Source: CAWJLE01 sp963843645 (GTDB lineage: Bacteria; Chloroflexota; Anaerolineae; DAOTYC01). From it: 64,000 nt of DNA. The stretch is from NCBI GenBank assembly GCA_963843645.1, contig CAWJLE010000002.1:62001-126000 (forward strand). Direction: 5' to 3'. The notes beneath the pieces are model-generated. The model was not told where the DNA came from and ran no database searches. It worked only from the letters and a program-made list of their open reading frames with translations. The position numbers were made by a program, and so were the translations under genes. This document shows, piece after piece, positions 17,766-24,885 of this stretch. Numbering within the stretch: the first letter of the stretch is position 1; each line of letters starts with the position of its first letter.

Positions 17766-17803
17766 CGGCGCGGCGCCTGACGCACCTGAGAGAGGGGATG
17801 AAA

Positions 17804-18777
17804 ATGGCCAAGCCGACTAACTGAAGAAATCATCGCCATGCTGAACGAAGACATCAAGGGTGAACACGGGGCCATCATTCAGTACCTGCGCCACGCCTAT
17901 GCGCATGGGCGAAATCGGCGTCGCGTTCGAGATCGAGGCCATCGCCCGCGAGGAGATGTACCACCTGAAGTGGCTGTCGGAGTTGGTGGCCTCGCTCGGC
18001 GGGGCACCCACGATCGACGCGGGCCAAGCTCGATTTGGCCGGCCACGAGCCGTCGGAGCGGATGTTCCGCAACACGATCCTGGAGCAGGAAGCCATCGAC
18101 CTGTACGAGAAGCACATCGCCGTCATCGACGATCCGGAGATCGTCCGGCTTGCTCGAGCGGATCGTGGCCGACGAGCGCTCGCACAAGGGGGACTTCACC
18201 AAATTCATCGACGAAGTGCCGACGCGCGACCGAGCTGGCCGCCGAGGCGGCCTCCTCCGGGCGACCCCAGCATGGCGGACATCCTGAACGTAGGGCGTGC
18301 GCCACGAGTACACCGTCGTACTGCAGTACCTGTTCCACTCGTTCATGACGCCCGAACTGCGGCATCAGCCGCGAGCTGGAGTTCCAGGCGATCAACGAGA
18401 TGCAGCACATGGGTTGGCTGGCCGAGAAGCGTGGGCGGCCAGGGCGGCCGAGCCCGATACCGAGCACAGCGCCGGTCGACCTGTCACGGGACACGGCGCA
18501 GATGCTCAGAGCGGACATCGCCGCCGAGCGCGCGGTGACCATGGACTACAACGCGCAGATCGGCCAGGTCCAGGACGAGGGCCCAAGACCCTGCTGGCCC
18601 GCATCCGCGACCACGAGATCTACCACGACGAGTTGTTTTCGGAGATTCTCGGAAGATCTAACCGGAGCGGCGTCGAGCCGCGGTCCGGCCGCACCGGCCG
18701 CACCGGCCCCGCCGAAGCGGAGCACCGAAACCCGCCTTGCCGCCAAGCCGACGGTCGGCAGCCTGATCGGGCAGTAA
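17804..18777 (+). pseudogene. Tandem ferritin-like diiron protein with encapsulin targeting peptide (many frame shifts)
   Basis: The joined product is about 320 residues, with two four-helix ferritin-like domains. Domain 1: EDIKGEHGAIIQYLRHAY, AIAREEMYHLKWL, then LEQEAIDLYEKH and IVADERSHKGDF. Domain 2: HEYTVVLQYLFHSF, AINEMQHMGWLAEKV, IAAERAVTMDYNAQI and IRDHEIYHDELFSEIL. Each has the Glu / E-x-x-H pairs of a diiron centre. An Ala/Pro-rich linker (PAAPAAPAPPKR) leads to the last ten residues KPTVGSLIGQ, matching the GSL cargo-loading peptide of Family 1 encapsulins. At least a dozen frame breaks, mostly one extra base, interrupt it. It ends 107 bases before the encapsulin ATG. Likely role: encapsulated ferroxidase, iron store or peroxide scavenger. 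Confidence 0.85.
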
Positions 18778-18884
18778 CTCAACCCGGCGGCGCACGGACG
18801 CCGGCCGCTGAAGGGACATCCTGGCGACACCACCACGAGAACGCGGCCAGCAACTTTGACAGCCATCTCTAAGGAGGAAACTTC

Positions 18885-19697
18885 ATGGACGACATTTTGA
18901 TGCGGAATCAGGCCCCCATGTCGGAAGACGAGTGGGAGAGTATGGATGGGACGATTGTCGAAGTGGCCCGCAAGATGTTGGTGGGCCGCCGCTTCATTCC
19001 CCTGGCCGGGCCGATGGGCCTCGGCACGCAGTACGTCACCCTCGACCGGCTGGCCGTTCCGAAAAGGCGCCCATTGCGGTCGATCTGAGCACGTCGGCGC
19101 GTCGTGCCGCTGACGACGCTGGAGAAGGACTTCACTCTTGCTGTGGCAGGACCTGGCCGCCGCCCGAGCAGACGGGCTACCCGCTCGACATGGGCCCGAT
19201 CGCCGTCGCCGACCGTCATGGTCGCCCAGCAGGAAGATGCGTTGATCTTCAACGGCACGCGCCAGGCGGCCGAAGGCCTGTTGACGGTCAAGGGGCACCT
19301 GGCGGTCAGCGTTCGGTAATTGGGACGACCCGATGGCCGCCATCGGCTGCCGTCGCCGAGCGCGGTCGGGCAGCTGATGAGCCAGGGCCTGCAGGGGCCG
19401 TTCGCCGCTGGCGGTGAACCCCGTCACCTACGCCAAGCTGCTGAAGCCCGTCGACGGCATGCAGCTGGCGCTGAAGCTGGTGGAGCAAATCGCGACGGCC
19501 GGCGTGTTCCAGACGCCCGCCCTGCCGGAGAACCAGGCCGTCGTCGTCTCCAACGGCCGCGAGAACCTGGAGCTGGTCGTCGGCCAGGACCTGACCGCCG
19601 CGTACGTGGGTCCCGTGGGCATGGACCACGCTTCCGCGTCATCGAGACGCTCGCCCTCCGCATCCGCCGCCCGGTCGCCATCGCCGTATTGGAATAG
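18885..19697 (+). pseudogene. Family 1 encapsulin nanocompartment shell protein (many frame shifts)
   Basis: The joined product is about 268 residues, the normal encapsulin length. AAGGAGG lies 7 bases before the ATG. The N terminus MDDILMRNQAPMSEDEWESM matches the encapsulin start that lines the shell interior and binds cargo peptides. VPLTTLEKDFTLLWQDL, QEDALIFNGTRQAAEGLL and LAVNPVTYAKLLKPVDG follow the HK97-like fold. The end, VGQDLTAAYVG, then FRVIETLALRIRRPVAIAVLE, is diagnostic of the family. At least six single-base breaks split it. It assembles into an icosahedral protein shell in the cytoplasm; the ferritin-like protein directly upstream carries the targeting peptide. Confidence 0.92.
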
Positions 19698-19724
19698 CGC
19701 CGGCGCGGGCGCTTCCAGAAAAAG

Positions 19725-19761
19725 AAAACTTCCGAAGTTTCCAAAACTTCGGAAGTTTTTT
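19725..19761. terminator. CTTCCGAAG-family palindrome acting as bidirectional terminator
   Basis: AAAACTTCCGAAGTTT and AAACTTCGGAAGTTTTTT arms with a T tract on the plus strand and, from the A-run on the left, a T tract on the minus strand. It lies between the convergent encapsulin and TolB-like genes. This is the best case for a dispersed palindrome doing duty as a Rho-independent terminator. Confidence 0.75.
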
Positions 19762-19793
19762 AATCCGTGCGTGGCCGCTGCCGCGCGCTGCCC

Positions 19794-21908
19794 TTACGGC
19801 ATCTGCGCGCCCCAGGCGAGCTGCTCCTCGACCCAGCCGGCCGCCTGCTCGGGGGTGGCGCCTTTGGGCTTGCCCTCGAGGCTGCCCAGGGTGAAGAGTT
19901 TCTGCTCGCCGGACCCGTCCGGCTTCACCGCCATCACGTCCCAGGCGTTGCTGCCGGGCTGCGTCTCGCGGACGAAGCCGATCCACTTGCTGTCGGGCGA
20001 CCAGAAGGGCAGGCCGTCGATGCCCGGACGGTTGGTCAGCCGCTTGACGTTCGAGCCATCAGTGGCCATCAGGTAGACTTCCCAGTCCTTCGCGCCGTCG
20101 CGCTCGAACGACATGAACGCCATCCACTTGCCGTCCGGCGATTCGGCCAGGGCCTGGTCGGATCGCATCGTCGGTGATCTGCTTGGGGATCGCCGCCGCT
20201 CAGCGCGCGCCGCCAGATGCCGCACTTGCTCTCTTCGCAGCCCTGATAGAGCATCGAGTCGCCGTCGGAGCCGCTAAACACGGCGGGCGTCTTGCCCATG
20301 ATGTCCTTGTTGTCCATATCGGGCCGCTGGATGGTGGTCGGCCTGCGCGCCCTTGGTGACCATGATGCGATCCAGGTGATCGGACTCCTGGCGCGAGTGG
20401 AAGGCAAAGAACAGATCGCCGGGCGCCCACACCGGCCGCTGCGCCTCAGGCGACAGGCGCGAAGCCCCAGTCAGTGCCCTGAATATCCGCCAATGCCGCG
20501 GCGTGCAGTCCCTGGCGCTTGCCGTCCGCGCCCCACTCCTTGTAGGCCATCCAACTGCCGTCGCCGCTCAGCGCAGGCTGGCTGGCGTTGGCCACGACCA
20601 CCTTCGACTTCAGACGTCGCCAGATCGAATAGCCTGGATCTCCGGCGTGCCGTGGCCCGCGGCGAACACGGGGTAGACGATGAAGCCGGGGAACGCGCCC
20701 GCGGCCGCACCGGGCGCCGCGGCCGGAGGAGTCGGAGCTGCGGCCTCCGTCGTCGCCGTGGGCTCGGCCGGCGCCTCGGTGGCGCTGACCGGCTCGGTAG
20801 CCGTCACCGGCGCCGTGGGCGCGAGGGTCGCGACCGGCGTGGCGATCTTCGGGCCGGCGGCCTCGGTCTCGGACGGCGCCACGGCGCTCCGCGCTGCCGC
20901 CGCCGCGCCAGCTGATCTGCTCTTCCAGCCAGCCCTGGCACTGATCCGGGCGTCGTGCCGGCGACCTTGCCGTCCAGCGCGCCCAGGTTGACCAGCTTCT
21001 GCTCGCCGGTGCCGTCGGGCCGAATCGCCATGATGTCGCAGTTGTTGCTGCCGGGTGTGGTCTCGCGGACAAAGGCGATCCAGTTGCCGTCGGAAGACCA
21101 CGTGGGCAGGCCGTCGATGCCGGGCCGGTTCGTCAGGCGCTTCAGCTTCGAGCCGTCGGCGGCCATCACGTAGACCTCCCAGTCCTTGGCGCCGTCGCGC
21201 TCGTAGGACATGAAGGCCACCGACTTGCCGTCCGGCGAGGGGCTGAGGGCCTGGTCGCTCGGCTCTTCGGTGATCTGCACCGGGCCGGAGCCGTTCGATG
21301 AGTCGCTGCCAGACACCGCACTTCGAGTACTCGCACGCCTGGTACAGGACCGAGTACCCATCGTTCACCGCGATCACAGCCGGGCGACTTGCCCAGCAGA
21401 TCTTTATTGTCCATATCCGGGCGCAGGATGGCGGTCGCCACCGCGCCCTGGGTCATCATGATTCGATCCAGGCGATCGGACTCGCTGGCGAGAATGGAAG
21501 TAGAAGAACGAGTCGTTCGGGCGCCCACTGTGGGCGCTGATCGCCTAGCGAGTAGCTGAAGCGCCAGTCCGTGCCGGGGATGTCGGTCGAGTATGGCGGA
21601 ATGCAGGCCGTAGACTTTCTGGTCCGCGGCCCACAGCTTGTAGGCGATGGCCTTGCCGTCGTGGCTGATGGAGGGCTGGCTGGCGTCGGCGAGCAGCGTC
21701 TTGCGCTCGACCGGTGGCCAGGTCGACGGAGACGATATCGTACTGCTGTCGCGTTGCGATCGGTATCGAAAACCGGGAAAACGAGCGTGCCCTGCAACTG
21801 AGTGGACTGCGACGGTGGAATCGCCGGCGAAGCCGCGCCGGCCAGGCCAACGGGAACGACGAGCGTGGCCAGAACGACGATGGACAACAACCAATGTGCT
21901 CTGTCCAT
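19794..21908 (-). pseudogene. Secreted TolB-like beta-propeller protein with internal duplication (several frame shifts)
   Basis: About 700 residues over several frames. AGGAGG lies 8 bases before the ATG. The signal peptide is MDRAHWLLSIVVLATLV...GLAGA, cleaved about residue 26. Two near-identical blocks of about 110 residues contain SPDGK.(V/M)AFMS.ERDGAKDWEVY, LTNRPGIDGLP.WS, and WI.FVRET.PGSN, which are TolB/WD40-like PD40 blades. Each is preceded by PDMDNKD(L/I)(L/M)GK and followed by a G-W-(L/V)-E-E-Q-(I/L)-x-W end. A Thr/Ala/Pro-rich linker separates the halves. Probably an exported binding or sensor protein; the ligand is unknown. Frame breaks are spaced as in the encapsulin region. 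Confidence 0.75.
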
Positions 21909-21962
21909 CAAATACACCTCCTGAAGGGTGCTTCTCCCCTTTGTGCGCCTGCTGCACCTGCT

Positions 21963-21991
21963 ACTATACTGAGGAAGGGGGGATATGTCAA
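21963..21991 (-). promoter_or_regulatory. Strong sigma-70 promoter for the TolB-like gene
   Basis: Read on the minus strand: consensus -35 TTGACA (21991-21986), spacer 17, -10 TATAGT (21968-21963). The start codon is about 55 bases downstream. Confidence 0.78.
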
Positions 21992-22078
21992 TAATAGGGA
22001 GGTGGTCTGCTAGAGAGAAGACGCGTGCGCATTCATGGCGTGTGATGAGGTCCTCGCCTGGAACCTGATATCCTCGTC

Positions 22079-22112
22079 AAACTTCCGAAGTTTTCAAAAC
22101 TTCGGAAGTTTA
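22079..22112. repeat. Short palindrome, CTTCCGAAG family
   Basis: AAACTTCCGAAGTTTTC and AAAACTTCGGAAGTTT arms, downstream of the flavin oxidase gene on the minus strand. The flanking text TCCTCNTCAAACTTCC also precedes the copies at 38951 and 51520, so the mobile or copied unit is longer than the palindrome. Confidence 0.72.
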
Positions 22113-22147
22113 GGACATCGCAAGTGCATTGAAGGCGCCGCATACGG

Positions 22148-23443
22148 CTACATCTCCGCCAGCATCTCCGTCACGGCGCGGCGCGAGTAGAGGACGGCGT
22201 AGTTCATGCCGCGGTCTTCAGGGTAGACCTGGGCCATGGAGCAGAGCCACAGGTCCTTGACGGGGGTGCGGAAGGGCGGCTTCAGCTCGGAGTAGCGTTT
22301 CGTGATGACCGGCTGGGCGTATTGCTCGGTCCAGCTCCAGCACCGCTGCACCCAGTCGCGCGCAAAGTCCGGGAAGAGCTTGCGCAGGTGCGGCAGGTAG
22401 GCCTCCAGCAGCTCATCGGGGGTCTGGTGGACGTAGCGGTCCTCCCAGGGCATGTAGCGGGAGAGGTAGGCGATGTGGCGGCCGCCGTACTCGTCCGTCC
22501 GCTGCATGTTGGTGTGCTCCACCACGGCCACGAAGGGAATGCTCGGATCGTTGATGTTGAGCCAGTAAGTGTTGCTCAGGCTGCGGTCGAGCTGCATCAC
22601 CAGGCACGTGTTGGCCAGGTACAGGACCTGATCGAGGCGGTCGCGGTAGTCCTGCGGCAGCCCCGGCGCCAGGCGGGCGAAGATCGCCGGCGCGGTGGTC
22701 ACGAGCACGCGGTCGTACGCCTCGAGTTGGCCGCCGACGCGCACGCCTGAGACGCGGCCGCCTTCGAGGACGACTTCCTCCACCGGCGTGGACGTGAGAA
22801 TGCGGACGCCCATCTCCTTCAGGCGGCTCTCGAAGGCATGGATGGCCCGGCCGAATCCTCCTCGGAGGTAGCCGAGGTTCTCGGCCTGGCTCTTGCCGCG
22901 GGATCCGCCGCGGAGCTTGAGCTTGTTCCAGATCCACACTGCGGCGACCTGATCCTCGTAGACGCCGAACTTGCCGCGCATCAGCGGCGCCCACACGTTC
23001 TCGTACACGTTCGACCCACCCCAGCGGATCAGCCACTCCTTGACGGTGATGTCCTCCAGGGGTTTCCAGTCGTTGACGAAACGCGGCACGATCGCCAGCA
23101 GTCCCAGCCGGAACCGGTCGATCAAGCTGAGCGGCTTGAAGCGGAGGACGTCCAGGGGCGTCGCCAGGCGGTAGATGCGGTTGGCGTAGTAGCTGGTCAC
23201 CGTGGGCTTCCACTCCAGGTCCGCGCCCAGTCCCAGCTCCTCGATCAGCCCCGCGATCTCGGTGTCGCTCGTGAACAGGTGATGGTAGAACTTCTCCAGG
23301 TAGACGCCGTCGATAGTAAACGAGCCGGCCAACCCGCCGATTTCGGGGTCGCGCTCGTAGATCGTGCACTCGTGGCCCTTCTTCGCAAACTCGTACGCGG
23401 CAGTCATTCCGGAGACTCCGCCGCCCACAATCCCAATCCTCAT
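22148..23443 (-). CDS. NAD(P)/FAD-dependent oxidoreductase, flavin amine oxidase/protoporphyrinogen-oxidase-like
   Basis: A 431-residue flavoprotein. The N-terminal dinucleotide loop is RIGIVGGGVSGMTAAYEFAKKG, followed by the acidic end of beta2 (CTIYERDPEIGGLAGSF). FYHHLFTSDTEIAGLIEELGL is typical of the protoporphyrinogen-oxidase/UDP-galactopyranose-mutase-like group often found in surface-polysaccharide loci. The second FAD region is near VEEVVLEGGRVSGVRV and the C-terminal FAD contact is VYPEDRGMNYAVLYSRRAV. The ATG overlaps the PHP-domain gene stop by four bases (ATGA), so the two are co-translated. The substrate is unknown; a sugar- or lipid-modifying role is suggested by the neighbouring glycan cluster. 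Confidence 0.82.
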   Translation of the reverse strand: MRIGIVGGGVSGMTAAYEFAKKGHECTIYERDPEIGGLAGSFTIDGVYLEKFYHHLFTSDTEIAGLIEELGLGADLEWKPTVTSYYANRIYRLATPLDVLRFKPLSLIDRFRLGLLAIVPRFVNDWKPLEDITVKEWLIRWGGSNVYENVWAPLMRGKFGVYEDQVAAVWIWNKLKLRGGSRGKSQAENLGYLRGGFGRAIHAFESRLKEMGVRILTSTPVEEVVLEGGRVSGVRVGGQLEAYDRVLVTTAPAIFARLAPGLPQDYRDRLDQVLYLANTCLVMQLDRSLSNTYWLNINDPSIPFVAVVEHTNMQRTDEYGGRHIAYLSRYMPWEDRYVHQTPDELLEAYLPHLRKLFPDFARDWVQRCWSWTEQYAQPVITKRYSELKPPFRTPVKDLWLCSMAQVYPEDRGMNYAVLYSRRAVTEMLAEM

Positions 23444-24139
23444 TCCAAACTGACTCCTAACGCTCTTTTCGCCGACGCTGAACGCAGGCGCTTGACCCGC
23501 TTCGTGAACGTCGTGGTGATGTGTACCCAGGGCATGCTCAGGCGGCCGTGGATGATCGCCCGCGGCAGGTTCTGCAGGAACTCGTCCCGGGTCGAGAAGG
23601 CGGGCATCTCCACGTACGCGTGCGCGATCTCGCCCAGGCTGTGCGCATCGCTGCCGGCGGTGCCAGGCAGGCCCCGCTCGCGCGCCAGCTCCTGCGCCCT
23701 GAGGTTGAACCGCTGCAGCAGGCAGCGCGAGTTGAAGATCTCCAGCGCGTCGACCTGGTCGATGATCTCCATCACGCCGGCATGGCGCATGGCCTCATGC
23801 CGGACCGTGTCCGCCGGGTGGGAGATGCCCACGACGCCGCCCTGCTCGCGAATCCGCGCGATGGTCTCCTGCGGGGAGAGCCCCGCCGGGATCGTCTGCT
23901 CCAGGAAGAACGCCAGCAGCTCGCCGTTCGCCGTGGCGATCTCCTCACCGACGATCACCGGCACCGGCGAGATCTCGCGCAAGCGCAGCGCCCCCTCCGC
24001 CGTATTGTGGTCCGTGAGGCAGATCAGGTCCATGCCTTTGCGCCGGCAGGTCTGGATGATGTCGTCGAAGGAGTTGAGGCTGTCCTTGGAGATAGTAGCT
24101 GTGCATGTGGAGATCAACTTTGACGGTGCGTGCTGCCAC
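23440..24139 (-). CDS. PHP-domain phosphoesterase (one frame shift)
   Basis: Polymerase-and-histidinol-phosphatase (PHP) metal-dependent phosphoesterase of about 233 residues. The start is GTG at 24139 with AGGAG 6 bases upstream. The first metal motif is KVDLHMHSYY, then DLICLTDHNTAEGAL, GEEIATANGELLAF, GGVVGISHPA and GTAGSDAHSLGEI, covering the four PHP motifs. One extra base near 24091 (TATCTCCAAG for TATTCCAAG) breaks the frame between HMHSYY and SKDSLNSFDDII; without it the gene is continuous. Similar small PHP proteins hydrolyse phosphate esters or nucleotides; the substrate is unknown. It is coupled to the flavoprotein downstream. Confidence 0.83.
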
Positions 24140-24241
24140 GAAGCGCTCCTGGGTGCCGTTAATCTACGTCCGCTAAGTATAGCCAAATCGGAGCGAATGT
24201 CCAAACCCGTGACATAAAATGCAACCCGCCGCGAGTGCCCT

Positions 24242-24406
24242 CGCCCTGCGCAGCCTGTCACCCTGAGGGAGCGTCGTGTGCGACCGAAGGGTCTCGCGCG
24301 CGAGAAAGGACATCGTCAATCGCACTACTGGGGGCATCCCTTCTCGCGCGCGAGACCCTTCGGTCGCACACGACGCTCCCTCAGGGTGACAGGCTGCGCA
24401 GGGCGG
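24242..24406. repeat. Long palindrome, CACCCTGAGGGAGCG family, copy 3
   Basis: The outer arms CGCCCTGCGCAGCCTGTCAC and GTGACAGGCTGCGCAGGGCG are perfect, then come the family core (CCCTGAGGGAGCGTCGTGTG) and GACCGAAGGGTCTCGCGCGC. The middle of about 40 bases differs from other copies. It lies upstream of the PHP gene; nothing coding is supported. Confidence 0.88.
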
Positions 24407-24456
24407 TAATGGAGGGACCGGGAGAGGACACGGCGGCTCTGGTGGCCAGGCAAACA

Positions 24457-24741
24457 TCATTCGCAACCCTGGCTCAAATCCTCCCAGTTGGGGTTCGTGG
24501 ACTCAATCAGGCTGATCTTTTTCGCTCGGACCCATCCCTTTATCTGTTGCTCCCTCTGTATCGCGATGCGAACATCTGACGTGGCTTCGAAGTATACCAG
24601 CCGATCGATATCGTAGCGGCTCGTGAAGCCGGGCAGGAGCTTGTGCTTGTGCTCGAAGACTCGACGTTGGAGGTCGTTCGTGACGCCGGTATACAGCGTG
24701 CGCGAACGGTTGGTCATGATGTAGACGTAGTATTCCGCCAC
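24457..24741 (-). CDS. GIY-YIG nuclease domain protein (YhbQ/URI type)
   Basis: A protein of about 94 residues. The start is taken at GTG 24741 because GGAGGG lies 7 bases upstream; a further GTG at 24756 is in frame. The GIY-YIG core is YYVYIMTNRSRTLYTGVTNDLQRRVFEHK, with the conserved Tyr pair and Arg, and the catalytic Glu region follows (FEATSDVRIAIQREQQIKGW). Single-domain URI proteins of this size are common and scattered; their cellular role is unclear (DNA repair, or relics of homing elements). It lies among palindromic repeats, which makes a link with repeat mobility tempting but untested. Confidence 0.88.
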   Translation of the reverse strand: MAEYYVYIMTNRSRTLYTGVTNDLQRRVFEHKHKLLPGFTSRYDIDRLVYFEATSDVRIAIQREQQIKGWVRAKKISLIESTNPNWEDLSQGCE

Positions 24742-24806
24742 GGCACTGCCCTCCACTTGACTATTTCCTGGCGGACGATGTCATCCTGTCCGGAGACGCC
24801 GTTTCA

Positions 24807-24869
24807 CTCGACGACTGTCACCCTGAGGAGGACGATACAGCCGTCCTCCTCAGGGTGACAGTCGTCGAG
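24807..24869. repeat. Perfect 27-bp-arm hairpin related to the CACCCTGAGG family
   Basis: The left arm begins CTCGACGACTGTCACCCTGA and continues GGAGGAC; the right arm is its exact complement; the loop is 9 bases. It sits downstream of the DUF2723 gene on the minus strand and could end that transcript. Confidence 0.8.
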
Positions 24870-24885
24870 GAGGAGTTGCGCTCGC

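Noticed and set aside
13890..21750. True pseudogenes or programmed frameshifting throughout the encapsulin region
   Set aside because: Breaks occur in every gene regardless of function, lack a slippery-site consensus, and leave all catalytic motifs intact. Sequence error is the simpler reading, though I could not inspect reads.
24242..24406. Small protein genes encoded in the CACCCTGAGGGAGCG palindromes (CHPEGASxATEGSRARE-type peptides)
   Set aside because: The peptides are identical at many loci because they are repeat translations. No ribosome sites are present; only the copy at 44439 is translated, as part of a larger protein.
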